From the NCBI GenBank assembly GCA_021773975.1, contig JAJFJN010000020.1, positions 1 through 33,786 of the forward strand: a stretch of 33,786 nt of DNA, in the 5' to 3' direction. The DNA is from Gammaproteobacteria bacterium. GTDB taxonomy: Bacteria; Pseudomonadota; Gammaproteobacteria; Chromatiales; Chromatiaceae. Under the pieces are notes generated by a model. The model made no database searches and was not told where the DNA came from. It saw only the letters and a list, made by a program, of their open reading frames with translations. This document shows positions 6,829 to 17,862 of this stretch, piece after piece. The first letter of the stretch is position 1, and each line of letters begins with the position of its first letter. Position numbers and translations under genes: made by a program.

Positions 6829-7497
6829 TTACCAAGCAGGAGGAAGCTGCCCATGGATAATCATGGTTTTATCCTGGATAGAGACATATTTACCTTCTTC
6901 AAGGCTTTTTATAATACGGGTAGTCATCTCTCGTGAAGAGCCTATCATGCTGGCCAGGTCTTTTCGTGAAGGCAGTTGATCAATAACCAGTTCACCACCC
7001 TTCATTTCAGCCAACTTAAGTAACACACGAGTTAATCGGCCATACACATCTAACAGCGCTAAACCCTTCACCTCATCTGTTAACTCACGCAAACGGGCAG
7101 TCAAATCACGTATGACCCTCAATGCAATCTCTGGGTGCATAGATATACATCGCATGAAATCTGTTTTGGTAATGATAATAAACTGACATGGCTCCAGCGT
7201 TATAACTGAAGCCGAACGACAAACCTGATCAAGCAGAGATAGTTCGCCAAAATACTCTTCAGCTGACTGGTAATTCAGGATGACCTCCTTTCCCTTATCA
7301 TTCATAAGGAACACTTTTACCCGCCCAGAAACAATCACATACAGTGAATCACTTTCATCACCATCATTGATAATGACGCTATTTTTAGGGAAAGATCTAA
7401 CCGAACTATGGTCAAACAGAGTGTGTAATTCTGCATCACCAAGGCCTGAAAAAAGGGGAATGCTCTTCAATAACACTATTTTTTCTACCGCTGCCAT
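6829..7497 (-). CDS. CRP/FNR-family transcriptional regulator, CRP-like
   Basis: This is a 222-residue cyclic-nucleotide-responsive transcription factor. Residues 10-125 form the cNMP-binding beta-barrel, with the phosphate-binding cassette GEL (84-86) and RSA (94-96). RSA matches the cAMP-contacting R-S of E. coli CRP. A long dimer helix follows (about 122-145). The C-terminal winged helix has the recognition helix SSREMTTRIIKSLEE; its R189-E190 matches the R-E pair that reads TGTGA half-sites. There is no N-terminal cysteine cluster, so it is not FNR. It begins 6 nt after the stop of the adenylate cyclase gene, so ligand synthesis and sensing are probably co-transcribed. A CRP-type palindrome lies 66 bp beyond its stop codon. 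Confidence 0.85.
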   Translation of the reverse strand: MAAVEKIVLLKSIPLFSGLGDAELHTLFDHSSVRSFPKNSVIINDGDESDSLYVIVSGRVKVFLMNDKGKEVILNYQSAEEYFGELSLLDQVCRSASVITLEPCQFIIITKTDFMRCISMHPEIALRVIRDLTARLRELTDEVKGLALLDVYGRLTRVLLKLAEMKGGELVIDQLPSRKDLASMIGSSREMTTRIIKSLEEGKYVSIQDKTMIIHGQLPPAW

Positions 7498-7503
7498 TAT
7501 TGT

Positions 7504-9729
7504 CTATTTAAACTCCAGATCTATCACACCTTCCCACTTTTCATCTGGAGGAAAATGCTTGTATTTATTGCAAAGATCCAGATAAAAAAGCGATGGACCA
7601 TCATGATGATATTTTTGCACAATTTTGGAGAAACAATGAGAAGCTTCTTCCCATTTATGAGATTTATAAACAGACAATGCCAGCTTATACTCAGCTAATA
7701 AATGTGCAGTAGCCTCAACACACTCCTGGCTATCGTCCATAAGTTCAAAAAGGTGTATCTCTTTTGATTTACCTGCTAGACGAAACAGACCAATTTCCCT
7801 TGTGACCATATCCTTGATATCCGTTAGCCCCTCACTAGATATTAGCAAACGTGTGCCAAAATACTTGTTTGCACCCTCAATTCGGGCCGCTGTATTGACC
7901 ACATCACCTATCGCACGGTACTCATAGTGCTCACCCGCCCCCACATCACCAATGCAAACTTCACCATAATGAAGGCCAATACGAGTAGGCAGTTTATATT
8001 TAGGCTGTTGCTGATTAAATAACGCTACTGCTGATGCCACATTTAAGGCTGCACGACAGGCTTTTATTCGCTCATCTGTCTGCCGTTCAGGATTCACCCA
8101 AAGCGCCAATACAGCATCACCTACTACATCTGAGATGATTCCGCCCTGATTATGAATTGCCTGAAATACAATTTCGTAATAGGCGTTTAAAAACAGTCTT
8201 AACTCAGCAGGTTCCATCTGCTCTGATAGTTGTGTGTATTGCTCTGCATCAGTCGCTAGACAAACGCCATGCACCGTCTTCCCGGCTCCACCAATGCGTC
8301 TAACCGATTGAGCAAGATCCTCCACAGCCTGAGGTGGAAGATAATGCCCCAAAGCATGTGCGATTTTAACTCGCTCCTCTTTCGCCTCCTGATAACCCAA
8401 CAACATGGCAAAAAAGAGCACCGGTAACACCTGAACAAAAAGTGGGACAATGAGAGGCAACCATATCGAGGTAGCACTGAAGCTTTCCAGCGCAATCATG
8501 GCATAACCAGCACACAGAAGAAAAATGGCTACAACAGCTTTACTGACAGACAACAAGCGGCAAACTAAACCAATCAAACCTCCCCACAAAAGAAGCAACA
8601 TAAACTCATAATTCAACCCCAGAGGCTCTACCCAGTTTCTTTGTAGAAGATTACCAAAGGCCGTTGCCGCAATCTCAACCCCACTAATATTATGGCCAGT
8701 TTTGCTATCTGAATATACAGTATAAAAGGTATCTTGCTGATCCCATTGAAAGGCCTCTGATACTCCAACAAACACAGCCTTTCCCTTAAATTTCACCTGC
8801 ATCTCAGCATCTGACATACTGAGCGCTCTATGATAGGAAATGCTATGAATGCTACGTGGTGGTCCATAATAGTTTAAAAACTGACTGTGATTTCCACTAT
8901 ACATAGAGAGCAGCGATTCCAGCAGTTGGCTATCATTCACTTCACCATCAGCTTGCAATCTACTTTGCTGATATCCATTCAGCCTTGCCTGCTCTAAAAA
9001 CAGTGAACGAACCTGCTTCATGTACGACTCCAGCCCTGGTGACTGAAGCATCTCTTCTGAGGTTGCAGGGAAGTGAGTATTATTTAACGGCGTTATCTTA
9101 TGAAAATTTTCATAAACACCTAAGGAGTAGTATTGAAAAGCCATGGTTGGCAGTGTGGCCAACCCACCAATTTCAGGCTTAAATTTCCAAAACTGACTTA
9201 CTTTTACAGGGACACCCGGTAATGCAAAGGGTGCTAATGCAGCAGCAGCCTCCGCAAATATTGGCGCTGGATCCTGCATTGTTTCTGCAAAAACCGTCGC
9301 CATTTGCCCTCTTTCGCCAAGCAGTTGTAGTGCATCTTTATAAAGGTATCGAAATAGAATTACATTTCCTGCCTGATGTATAGCATCAGCCAGTGCTTTA
9401 TCAACCCCATCCTTGTATGGCTCACGAAAAAAAACATCAAAGGCGATAACTGTTGCACCAGCTGTTGAGAGTTTTCGTATCAGCTGGGCATGAAGTTGAC
9501 GCGGCCATTTGCGATGCAGCCGCTCCAATCCAAGCACCTTCATAGACTCGGTATCCATCACAACCAAAGCGACTTGCTCCGGTGGTGGTTGCGCCCCTCG
9601 TAGCTGGAACAACCACCCCAACCCAAACTCTTCTTCTAACTGAGAAACCCAAGGCGTTACGAATAATAACGCGCCAAATATGCCATTAATCAGTGCAATA
9701 GAGAGCGGTGCTTTTAGATGCCCTCGCAT
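7504..9729 (-). CDS. CHASE2-domain class III nucleotide cyclase
   Basis: This 741-residue membrane sensor-cyclase should make a cyclic nucleotide, probably cAMP for the adjacent CRP. Residues 8-29 are a signal-anchor helix. About 35-365 is an extracytoplasmic CHASE2 sensor (ending NISGVEIAATAFGNLL). Three further helices lie at about 374-445. The class III catalytic domain spans about 485-660 and is followed by a tail with TPR-like character. Metal-binding aspartates D494 (ATDAEQYT) and D538 (VVGDAVLALW) are present, as are the transition-state residues N612 and R616 (VNTAAR). The usual purine-selecting positions are atypical: D534 where Lys is expected and R605 where Asp/Thr is expected. The ATG lies 25 nt after the pyk stop in the same direction. 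Confidence 0.9.
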   Translation of the reverse strand: MRGHLKAPLSIALINGIFGALLFVTPWVSQLEEEFGLGWLFQLRGAQPPPEQVALVVMDTESMKVLGLERLHRKWPRQLHAQLIRKLSTAGATVIAFDVFFREPYKDGVDKALADAIHQAGNVILFRYLYKDALQLLGERGQMATVFAETMQDPAPIFAEAAAALAPFALPGVPVKVSQFWKFKPEIGGLATLPTMAFQYYSLGVYENFHKITPLNNTHFPATSEEMLQSPGLESYMKQVRSLFLEQARLNGYQQSRLQADGEVNDSQLLESLLSMYSGNHSQFLNYYGPPRSIHSISYHRALSMSDAEMQVKFKGKAVFVGVSEAFQWDQQDTFYTVYSDSKTGHNISGVEIAATAFGNLLQRNWVEPLGLNYEFMLLLLWGGLIGLVCRLLSVSKAVVAIFLLCAGYAMIALESFSATSIWLPLIVPLFVQVLPVLFFAMLLGYQEAKEERVKIAHALGHYLPPQAVEDLAQSVRRIGGAGKTVHGVCLATDAEQYTQLSEQMEPAELRLFLNAYYEIVFQAIHNQGGIISDVVGDAVLALWVNPERQTDERIKACRAALNVASAVALFNQQQPKYKLPTRIGLHYGEVCIGDVGAGEHYEYRAIGDVVNTAARIEGANKYFGTRLLISSEGLTDIKDMVTREIGLFRLAGKSKEIHLFELMDDSQECVEATAHLLAEYKLALSVYKSHKWEEASHCFSKIVQKYHHDGPSLFYLDLCNKYKHFPPDEKWEGVIDLEFK

Positions 9730-9754
9730 TTATCAGCAAAATTTAAAAAGCAAT

Positions 9755-11206
9755 TCAATCAACTAAAGGGGCCATATGATCACCAACACGAATTATTTTC
9801 AGCGCATTGGTTTGTCCTTTTATACCGGATGCATCACCTTTGGTAATGATGACAACATCCCCCTCTTCTACTGCACCACGCTGCAACAGCTTTTCAATTA
9901 TTCCCTCATTAATCTTATGCACATCTTGGCATGTCTCATTGAATTCGATCGGGTAGACACCCCGAAACAGAGTAACCTTTCTGCGCACTGAGCGATGTTT
10001 TGTCATCGCATAGATCGGGAGACCAGAGCTGATGCGGGACATCGATTTTGTTGTAGAACCTGTCTCAGTCAAAGCAGCAATCGCCTTTACCCGCAGATAG
10101 TGGTTGGCCACATACATCGCTGCCATGGCAATAGCTTCATCCCGACGCGCAAATTCAGAGTTGATCCGGTGCCCTGATTGGCGTACGGATTTGTGCTTTT
10201 CAGCCTCGAGACAGGTGCGATCCATCGCCTCTACCGACTTCAGCGGATATTTCCCGACTGACGTTTCTGCCGATAACATGACCGCATCCGTGCCATCAAA
10301 TACGGCATTGGCCACATCAAATACCTCTGCCCGAGTGGGAATGGCATTTTCGATCATCGACTCCATCATCTGCGTTGCGGTAATCACCACTGTGTTCATG
10401 TCACGCGCTGTTTGTATCAGGCTTTTCTGCACCGAAGGCAATTCCGCATCACCAATCTCAACACCCAGATCGCCTCTGGCCACCATAATGGCATCGGAAG
10501 CATGAACAATTTCCTCAACACAATTCAGCGCCTCAGCACGCTCTATCTTGGCGACAATACCACCCCTGCCGCCAGCTTCTTGCAGTAACCTGCGGGCCTC
10601 TTCCACATCTCCAGCATCACGTACAAAAGATACGGCCAGGTAGTCCGCTTCCATCTCAGCCGCAAACCGGATATCAACAATATCCTTGTCTGATAACGCC
10701 TTGGCCGATAGACCACCACCCTTGCGGTTGATACCCTTGCTGTCTGAAAGAGTTCCACCCACCACCACGCTGCAATCGGCCTTAGTATCTTGTAGTTCAT
10801 CGATCTGTAAGACAATACGCCCATCATCCAGTAACAGCACATCGCCAACTGCCAGATCCTCGATCAACTCGGGGTAGGTCAAACCTACTCGCGTTATATC
10901 ACCAGCATCCAGTGGGCAAGCCATATCCAGGCAAAACTTACCCCCTTCAGCCAGATCAACTGCACCACCTACAAAGCGACCGATGCGTATCTTTGGCCCC
11001 TGTAGATCAACCAACAGGGCAACTGCCCGCCTGCTTTTTTGAGATTGCTCCCGAACCTGACGAATACGTCGTTCATGGTCTGCATGTGACCCATGCGAAA
11101 GGTTGATCCTAACCGCATCCATCCCAGCGTCAAACAGTGCATTAAGCACTAGTGGGTCATCAGTTGCAGGACCCAGGGTGGCTATTATCTTGGTTCGGCG
11201 ATGCAT
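9755..11206 (-). CDS. pyk: Pyruvate kinase
   Basis: This cytoplasmic glycolytic enzyme converts phosphoenolpyruvate and ADP to pyruvate and ATP. The 483 residues match the bacterial PykA type. Visible are the N-terminal RTKIIATLGPA and RINLSHG, the substrate/metal site IVAKIERAEAL, the MVARGDLGVEIG motif, and TATQMMESMI with PTRAE. The C-terminal allosteric domain (about 350-480) carries TETGSTTKSMSR. An AGGA ribosome site lies about 10 nt before the ATG. It is the last metabolic gene of the tkt-gap-pgk-pyk run. An fba gene, often next in autotrophic gammaproteobacteria, is absent and a cyclase gene follows instead. Confidence 0.97.
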   Translation of the reverse strand: MHRRTKIIATLGPATDDPLVLNALFDAGMDAVRINLSHGSHADHERRIRQVREQSQKSRRAVALLVDLQGPKIRIGRFVGGAVDLAEGGKFCLDMACPLDAGDITRVGLTYPELIEDLAVGDVLLLDDGRIVLQIDELQDTKADCSVVVGGTLSDSKGINRKGGGLSAKALSDKDIVDIRFAAEMEADYLAVSFVRDAGDVEEARRLLQEAGGRGGIVAKIERAEALNCVEEIVHASDAIMVARGDLGVEIGDAELPSVQKSLIQTARDMNTVVITATQMMESMIENAIPTRAEVFDVANAVFDGTDAVMLSAETSVGKYPLKSVEAMDRTCLEAEKHKSVRQSGHRINSEFARRDEAIAMAAMYVANHYLRVKAIAALTETGSTTKSMSRISSGLPIYAMTKHRSVRRKVTLFRGVYPIEFNETCQDVHKINEGIIEKLLQRGAVEEGDVVIITKGDASGIKGQTNALKIIRVGDHMAPLVD

Positions 11207-11268
11207 AAAAAATTGTTCCTGTTTGTCTATCAGTTATAGAGGCGGTTAAATCAGATTATTGGATCTAT

Positions 11269-12450
11269 TCAAGAGGGATTTCGTCCTTCAAGCATAGTCA
11301 CTGCTGGCAACTCTTTTCCTTCAAGAAATTCCAAAAACGCACCGCCACCAGTGGAGATATAAGAGACCCGATCAGAAATACCATATTTATCTACTGCAGC
11401 CAGCGTATCTCCACCACCTGCGATAGAGAAAGCATTGGATGCTGCAACTGCCTCACCCAACACCCGTGTGCCTTCGCCAAATTGGTCAAACTCAAACACA
11501 CCTACTGGGCCATTCCAGACAATAGTGCCAGCTGACTGCATCAACTCTGCATAACGAGCCGCCGTTTCAGGACCAATATCAAAAATCATGTCATCATTTT
11601 CAACATTTTCAACTCGCTTCACTATAGCCTCTGCAGATTCAGAGAATACCTTACCCACTACAACATCAGTCGGCACAGGGATCTCACCACCCTTGGCCCT
11701 AGCTGCCTCCATTAACCGCCTGGCTTCAGGGATCAAATCCGGTTCATAAAGAGACTTACCCACATTGTGTCCATCCGCCGCAATAAAGGTATTGGCAATG
11801 CCACCACCCGGAATAAGCTGATCAACCACATTAGAGAGCGCATCCAATACCGTCAGTTTGGTAGAAACCTTAGATCCACCTACAATTGCCACCATGGGGC
11901 GTGCTGGGTTATCCAATGCTTTACCCAATGCATCCAGCTCTCCTGCCAACAGTGGCCCGGCACAGGCAATCGGCGCATAAAGCCCTACCCCATGCGTAGA
12001 TGCCTGTGCTCGATGTGCCGTACCAAAAGCATCCATTACATAAATGTCACACAGCGCCGCATAGGCTTTGGAGAGTGTCTCGTCATTCTTCTTTTCACCC
12101 TTGTTGATGCGAACATTTTCCAGTAACACCACCTCCCCATCAGCCACATCCAACGCTTGTCCAAGATACTCTTTGATCAGCCGAACCTCTTTACCTAACA
12201 GATCAGAAATGTGGTCAGCCACAGGCCGAAGAGAGAACTGCTCTTCATATTCACCCTCAGTAGGCCGTCCAATATGAGACATTAGAATCACTTTAGCTCC
12301 AGCCTGCATAGCATGTTCAATGGTTGGCATGCTGGCGCGAATGCGTTTATCGCTGGTGACTTTGCCATCTTTAATAGGCACATTTAGATCTTCGCGAATC
12401 AAGACGCGCTTGCCTGTCAGATCAAGGTCAGTCATTTTAATTATTGGCAT
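11269..12450 (-). CDS. pgk: Phosphoglycerate kinase
   Basis: This enzyme interconverts 1,3-bisphosphoglycerate/ADP and 3-phosphoglycerate/ATP, in glycolysis and, in the ATP-consuming direction, in the Calvin cycle. The product is 393 residues, the standard bacterial length. The N-terminal substrate domain has the signature [12 protein letters not shown] and MSHIGRP. The nucleotide domain has [20 protein letters not shown] and the glycine-rich [12 protein letters not shown] and [13 protein letters not shown]. An AGGGGA ribosome site precedes the ATG. A hairpin with T-run lies between gap and this gene, so its level may differ from that of tkt and gap. Confidence 0.98.
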   Translation of the reverse strand: MPIIKMTDLDLTGKRVLIREDLNVPIKDGKVTSDKRIRASMPTIEHAMQAGAKVILMSHIGRPTEGEYEEQFSLRPVADHISDLLGKEVRLIKEYLGQALDVADGEVVLLENVRINKGEKKNDETLSKAYAALCDIYVMDAFGTAHRAQASTHGVGLYAPIACAGPLLAGELDALGKALDNPARPMVAIVGGSKVSTKLTVLDALSNVVDQLIPGGGIANTFIAADGHNVGKSLYEPDLIPEARRLMEAARAKGGEIPVPTDVVVGKVFSESAEAIVKRVENVENDDMIFDIGPETAARYAELMQSAGTIVWNGPVGVFEFDQFGEGTRVLGEAVAASNAFSIAGGGDTLAAVDKYGISDRVSYISTGGGAFLEFLEGKELPAVTMLEGRNPS

Positions 12451-12467
12451 TTCAATCCCCTAAAACG

Positions 12468-12500
12468 AAAAAAATTAGATGAAGATCTATCTTCAACTAA
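12468..12500 (-). terminator. Intrinsic terminator/attenuator between gap and pgk
   Basis: On the minus strand TTAG-T-TGAAGAT, a 2-nt AG turn, and ATCTTCA-T-CTAA pair over 11 bp with one T:T mismatch. The tight turn may open the top pair or two. Seven T follow (12474-12468). It is oriented to stop transcripts leaving gap, only about 18 bp before the pgk start codon. Confidence 0.75.
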
Positions 12501-12575
12501 TTCTTCTTTTCACTATATCTAATTGTTAGAAACCAGGCCCTGAGCAAATCCCAGAACCCGGTAACTTGAACCTAA

Positions 12576-13592
<1,017 letters not shown>

Positions 13593-13621
13593 TTATAGTT
13601 AGTAAGAAAGCTTGAACCCAA

Positions 13622-15619
13622 TTAGGCAGCAACCTCTTCCACCGCTTTTACGACATTTTCTGTAGTAATACCAAAATATTCATACACTTCAGCTGCAGGC
13701 GCAGATTTACCAAAGCTATCGATACCGATCACACGACCATCCAGGCCTACATATTTTGCCCAGTAATCAGTCACACCCGCCTCTACTGCAACACGAGCTG
13801 TTACTGCGGCTGGCAAAACAGACTCTTTATAAGCTGCATCCTGTGCATCAAAGGCATCGGTACTTGGCATCGAGACTACGCGAATTGCTTTTCCAGCCTC
13901 TTTCAAGGTCTGTGCAGCCTGGGTGGCCAGCTCTACTTCAGAACCTGTGGCGATAATAATAGCATCCGGAACACCATTGCATTCAGATAATACATAGCCA
14001 CCACGATTTATTGCTGCAATTTGCTCATCGGTGCGCGCCATGTGTGGCAGCCCCTGACGCGACAGGATCAAACTGGTTGGTCCACACTTGCGTTCAATAG
14101 CACTCTTCCAGGCTACTGCCGTCTCAACCGCATCACAAGGTCGCCATACAGCCATCTGTGGAATCATACGCAGTGTCGCTATCTGCTCAACCGGCTGGTG
14201 GGTTGGCCCATCTTCACCCAGACCAATGGAGTCATGGGTAAAGATATGGATTGGGCTAATCTCCATCAACGCCGCCATGCGCAAGGCATTACGGGCATAC
14301 TCTGAAAAGACTAAAAAGGTTGCACCATAGGCGCGAAATCCACCGTGCAACTCAAGACCATTCATAATGGCCGCCTGGCCAAACTCACGCACGCCATAAT
14401 TGAGGTAATTACCGGAGGCATCATCAGCCGTTACAGGCTTAGAGCCAGACCACATGGTCAGGTTGGAGCAAGCCAGATCAGCAGAGCCGCCCAATAGCTC
14501 AGGTAACACAGGGGCATAACCCCCAATAGCATTTTGTGAGGCTTTGCGAGAGGCAACCTTGGTCGCCAATGCATTAACAGATTGAATGTACTCAGCAGAT
14601 TTAGCATTCCACTCTGCTGGCAACTCACCCGTAGTGCGGCGCTTAAATTCAGCAGCCAGTTCTGGATGAGCCTGCTCATAAGCAGCAAACTGTTCATTCC
14701 ATGCAGACTCTGATGCAGCACCGGCCTCTTTAGCATCCCATCCACTGTAAACATGATCAGGCACCTCAAACGGCGCATATGGCCAGCCAATATTTTCACG
14801 CACCAGTGCAATCTCATCATCACCTAATGGCGCACCATGGCAATCCTCTTTACCCTGCTTATTGGGCGACCCTTTGCCAATAATTGTTTTGCAGCAAATC
14901 AGGCTTGGTCTGTCGGTAACAGCTCGCGCTGCTTCAATGGCCTGCTTAATGGCATCAGCATCGTGACCATCCACATTAGCCACCACATGCCAACCATAGG
15001 CATCAAAGCGCTTAGGCGTATCATCTGTAAACCAACCCTCTACCTCACCATCAATAGAGATGCCATTATCATCATAAAGAGCAACCAACTTACCTAATCC
15101 CAACGTACCTGCCAGTGAGCAAGCCTCATGGGAGACACCTTCCATCATGCAACCATCACCCAGAAAGGTGTAGGTGTGGTGATCAACCACCTCATGCCCT
15201 GGGCGGTTAAATTGTGCGGCTAGCATCTTTTCAGCAATCGCCATACCCACAGCGTTACAGATGCCTTGACCCAATGGTCCGGTGGTCGTCTCTACACCTG
15301 GAGTATCCCTATACTCTGGATGGCCCGGTGTTTTGGAGTGGAGCTGGCGAAAATTCTTAATATCATCAATTGAGAGGTCATATCCAGAGAGATGCAACAG
15401 TGAATAGATCAGCATGGATCCGTGACCATTAGAAAGCACAAATCGATCACGATCTGCCCAATCTGGGTTATTTGGATTATGCTTCAGAAAGTCATTCCAC
15501 AGCACTTCAGCAATATCTGCCATGCCCATTGGGGCACCAGGGTGGCCTGATTTTGCTTTCTGAATCGCATCCATACTCAAAGCACGGATTGCATTAGCTA
15601 ATTCACTACGTGAGGACAT
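13622..15619 (-). CDS. tkt: Transketolase
   Basis: This thiamine-diphosphate enzyme moves two-carbon ketol units in the pentose phosphate pathway and the regenerative part of the Calvin cycle. The product is 665 residues, full length. The N-terminal ThDP-binding domain contains [27 protein letters not shown], and the ThDP/metal motif GDGCMMEG...N. The middle pyrimidine domain contains [16 protein letters not shown], and the C-terminal domain contains [10 protein letters not shown] strong AGGAGGG ribosome site lies a few nt before the ATG. It heads the tkt-gap-pgk-pyk run, so its promoter is expected in the 170-bp gap before the upstream gene. No clear -35/-10 pair stands out there. Confidence 0.98.
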   Translation of the reverse strand: MSSRSELANAIRALSMDAIQKAKSGHPGAPMGMADIAEVLWNDFLKHNPNNPDWADRDRFVLSNGHGSMLIYSLLHLSGYDLSIDDIKNFRQLHSKTPGHPEYRDTPGVETTTGPLGQGICNAVGMAIAEKMLAAQFNRPGHEVVDHHTYTFLGDGCMMEGVSHEACSLAGTLGLGKLVALYDDNGISIDGEVEGWFTDDTPKRFDAYGWHVVANVDGHDADAIKQAIEAARAVTDRPSLICCKTIIGKGSPNKQGKEDCHGAPLGDDEIALVRENIGWPYAPFEVPDHVYSGWDAKEAGAASESAWNEQFAAYEQAHPELAAEFKRRTTGELPAEWNAKSAEYIQSVNALATKVASRKASQNAIGGYAPVLPELLGGSADLACSNLTMWSGSKPVTADDASGNYLNYGVREFGQAAIMNGLELHGGFRAYGATFLVFSEYARNALRMAALMEISPIHIFTHDSIGLGEDGPTHQPVEQIATLRMIPQMAVWRPCDAVETAVAWKSAIERKCGPTSLILSRQGLPHMARTDEQIAAINRGGYVLSECNGVPDAIIIATGSEVELATQAAQTLKEAGKAIRVVSMPSTDAFDAQDAAYKESVLPAAVTARVAVEAGVTDYWAKYVGLDGRVIGIDSFGKSAPAAEVYEYFGITTENVVKAVEEVAA

Positions 15620-15778
15620 GCGTCCCTCCTAAATTAGAAACCATTTACTAAAACTTGCGGTGCATGCATCTGCAATCAACCAAAATAGACGGCCAATCGA
15701 CTTGCACAATCCCCTTTGAGGGAGTTAGGTATTCTCGCTTAACAGACTGATGGGGACAATAGCTGATCCCATATAGTT

Positions 15779-15803
15779 AGTGGCGAAACTTACTCTCGCC
15801 ACT
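15779..15803 (-). terminator. Hairpin at the end of the thioredoxin-like gene
   Basis: AGTGGCGA (15779-15786) pairs with TCGCCACT (15796-15803), an 8-bp stem that contains the coding end of the gene. There is no T-run, so it may be a transcript-end stabiliser rather than a classical terminator. Confidence 0.4.
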
Positions 15804-16344
15804 TTATCGAACAGCCCATGCCAGGAATCTGCTGCTCTGGTCCCTTTCCGGTAGTAGCGACCTGCTTCATCGCTTCAAACAGATCACGGTGAACATCAAC
15901 AGCTGCGGCTTGCTTACGACTCTCATCCATCCGGCCACGATATTGCAACGCTAGATTGCTATTGTAACCAAAGAAATCAGGTGTACAGACAGCACCATAG
16001 GCTTTGGCCACCTGTTGAGTTTCATCTAAAAGATAGGGAAAAGAGAAATTCTGTTCAGCTGAGAGCTGGCACATATTATTAAAGGAGTCTTCTGGATATT
16101 CTGCAGCATCATTCGGCATAATGGCGACACTGTTCACACCATAATCCAACAGTTCGCAAGCATCCCGGACTATTCTGTCCATAATGGATTTTACATAGGG
16201 ACAATGATTACAGATAAACATCACCAACAGGCCTTTCTCACCCCGGCACTGCTCCAATGTCCAGACCTTGCCATCAACACCTGGCAGAGAAAAACCGTCA
16301 GCCAGCTTACCAAAATCACAAATTGGAGGTTGTAGTGACACCAT
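15790..16344 (-). CDS. Thioredoxin-fold (AhpC/TSA-like) family protein
   Basis: This 184-residue single-domain protein has a thioredoxin/peroxiredoxin-like fold. After a short substrate-type lead (ADGFSLPGVDG), strand LLVMFICNHCPYV carries a C-x2-C motif (C45, C48), followed by a helix and the AIMPND segment. The family's TPDFFGYN section with the cis-proline comes later. This is the pattern of the PRX-like1 group of TlpA/ResA-related proteins. There is no signal peptide, so it is probably cytoplasmic. It may act as a thiol oxidoreductase or peroxidase; the substrate is unknown. It is divergent from metK and separated from tkt by 170 bp. An AGGAGT-like ribosome site precedes the ATG. Confidence 0.85.
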   Translation of the reverse strand: MVSLQPPICDFGKLADGFSLPGVDGKVWTLEQCRGEKGLLVMFICNHCPYVKSIMDRIVRDACELLDYGVNSVAIMPNDAAEYPEDSFNNMCQLSAEQNFSFPYLLDETQQVAKAYGAVCTPDFFGYNSNLALQYRGRMDESRKQAAAVDVHRDLFEAMKQVATTGKGPEQQIPGMGCSIKWRE

Positions 16345-16438
16345 AACCTACTCCTTAAGCAAATGTAGTGACCACATCATAGCGCGATGTTAAAAAATGC
16401 CAAGCAACATACCCCATGCACAAATTAAAAATCAGCTG

Positions 16439-16493
16439 TATAATTGCGCGTTTCATTGTGGATTACCGGCATCAGTAACCTATTGGCTGATGC
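16439..16493 (+). promoter_or_regulatory. metK promoter -10 and leader hairpin
   Basis: TATAAT at 16439-16444 is a good -10 box, but the -35 is poor. It predicts a leader of about 75 nt. In the leader GCATCAG (16469-16475) pairs with CTGATGC (16487-16493), a 7-bp stem with an 11-nt loop. I do not recognise it as a known riboswitch class. Confidence 0.45.
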
Positions 16494-16523
16494 GCACAAA
16501 TTAAACCAAACACGGACAAACTC

Positions 16524-17684
16524 ATGCTGAAAGATTTTACCTTTACCTCAGAATCCGTATCAGAAGGCCATCCAGATAAAATTGCTGATCAGATCTCTGA
16601 TGCAATACTGGATGCCATCCTCGAACAGGACACCCATGCCCGCGTAGCCTGTGAAACCATGATCAAGACCGGCGCTGTTATTGTTGCCGGTGAGATCAGC
16701 ACCTCTGCGTGGGTTGATCTAGAGAAGGTTGTACGTAGCACCATCATGGATATCGGCTACAACAGCTCTGACATGGGCTTTGATGGCGAAACCTGCGCCG
16801 TCATGTCTCTTATTGGCAAGCAGTCCAGCGACATCGCTATGGGCGTAGATCGGGAAGCCCCTGAAGAACAGGGTGCTGGTGACCAAGGACTGATGTTTGG
16901 CTATGCCACCAACGAGACAGACGTATTGATGCCTGCTCCTATCACCTACGCGCATCGTCTGGTCAAGCGTCAGGCTGAAGTACGTAAAAACAATATCCTC
17001 TCTTGGTTGCGCCCCGATGCAAAGAGCCAGGTCTCTTTTAACTATGTAGATGGCAAACCTACCAGCATCAGCGACATCGTGCTTTCAACACAGCACGACC
17101 CCAGCATTTCACAAGCTGATCTGCGCGAAGCGGTAATGGAAAATATCATTCTGCCTGTCATCCCAGAAGAGTGGCTGAGCAAAGAGACCAAATACCACAT
17201 CAACCCCACAGGCAACTTTATCATTGGTGGCCCCGTAGGTGACTGTGGCCTAACTGGACGCAAGATTATCGTTGACACCTACGGTGGTGCAGCACGTCAT
17301 GGCGGTGGTGCATTTTCTGGCAAAGACCCCTCCAAGGTTGATCGATCCGCAGCCTATGCTGGACGCTATGTTGCCAAGAATATCGTAGCTGCCGGACTGG
17401 CTGAACGTTGCGAAATCCAGGTCTCCTACGCCATTGGTGTTGCCGAGCCTACCTCTATTAGCATCGATACCTTCGGCACCGGTAAGGTTGATGAAAACCG
17501 CCTGATAGAACTGGTACGCGAACACTTTGACCTGCGCCCTTATGGCTTGGTTAAGATGCTTGATCTAATCAGACCTATCTATCAGCAGACCGCCGCCTAT
17601 GGCCATTTCGGCCGCGAAGAGCCTGCGTTCACCTGGGAAAACACAGACAAAGCTGACGCACTACGCGACGCAGCTGGGCTTTAA
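16524..17684 (+). CDS. metK: S-adenosylmethionine synthetase
   Basis: This enzyme makes S-adenosylmethionine from methionine and ATP, releasing phosphate and pyrophosphate. The product is 386 residues, the normal length. The N-terminal [17 protein letters not shown] holds the ATP/metal site (H16, D18). The signature [12 protein letters not shown] is intact, as are the [16 protein letters not shown] phosphate-binding loop and the C-terminal [11 protein letters not shown]. It opens the activated-methyl-cycle block. The next gene is ahcY, behind an SAH riboswitch, so SAM synthesis and SAH removal sit side by side. Confidence 0.98.
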   Translation: MLKDFTFTSESVSEGHPDKIADQISDAILDAILEQDTHARVACETMIKTGAVIVAGEISTSAWVDLEKVVRSTIMDIGYNSSDMGFDGETCAVMSLIGKQSSDIAMGVDREAPEEQGAGDQGLMFGYATNETDVLMPAPITYAHRLVKRQAEVRKNNILSWLRPDAKSQVSFNYVDGKPTSISDIVLSTQHDPSISQADLREAVMENIILPVIPEEWLSKETKYHINPTGNFIIGGPVGDCGLTGRKIIVDTYGGAARHGGGAFSGKDPSKVDRSAAYAGRYVAKNIVAAGLAERCEIQVSYAIGVAEPTSISIDTFGTGKVDENRLIELVREHFDLRPYGLVKMLDLIRPIYQQTAAYGHFGREEPAFTWENTDKADALRDAAGL

Positions 17685-17692
17685 GTATAAAC

Positions 17693-17733
17693 ACAGAGGG
17701 GCAGAAATTTAGTTTAAATCCTGCCCCCTCTGT
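17693..17733 (+). terminator. Strong hairpin after metK
   Basis: Arms 17693-17704 and 17721-17733 (ACAGAGGGGCAG with CTGCCCCCTCTGT) pair over about 12 bp with one bulge, around an AT-rich loop. No T-run follows, so it is probably an RNA 3'-end stabiliser or weak terminator rather than a classical intrinsic terminator. Confidence 0.5.
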
Positions 17734-17769
17734 CACTACAGCTAAATTAAACTAGAATTTCACTTCGCA

Positions 17770-17842
17770 TACTGAGGAGCGCTGCAACGGGGGAAGCCCC
17801 TGCCAGGCTTGGTACTGCGAGTCTATTAACAACGGCGCTCGG
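17770..17842 (+). promoter_or_regulatory. SAH (S-adenosylhomocysteine) riboswitch
   Basis: The conserved SAH-riboswitch core is present: TGAGGAGCGCTGCAACGG, then CCAGGCTTGG, and the 3' element CAACGGCGCTCGG, which pairs back with GAGCGCTG. The location directly upstream of ahcY is the classical one. In this class SAH binding turns the gene on. The AGGAG ribosome site (17850-17854) lies just past the aptamer, so control may act on ribosome access. Confidence 0.93.
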
Positions 17843-17862
17843 TTCCTTCAGGAGTAAAAACC

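Noticed and set aside
16469-16493. SAM-type riboswitch upstream of metK
   Set aside because: A 7-bp hairpin is present but none of the conserved core of a known SAM riboswitch class is recognisable. I kept it only as a leader hairpin.
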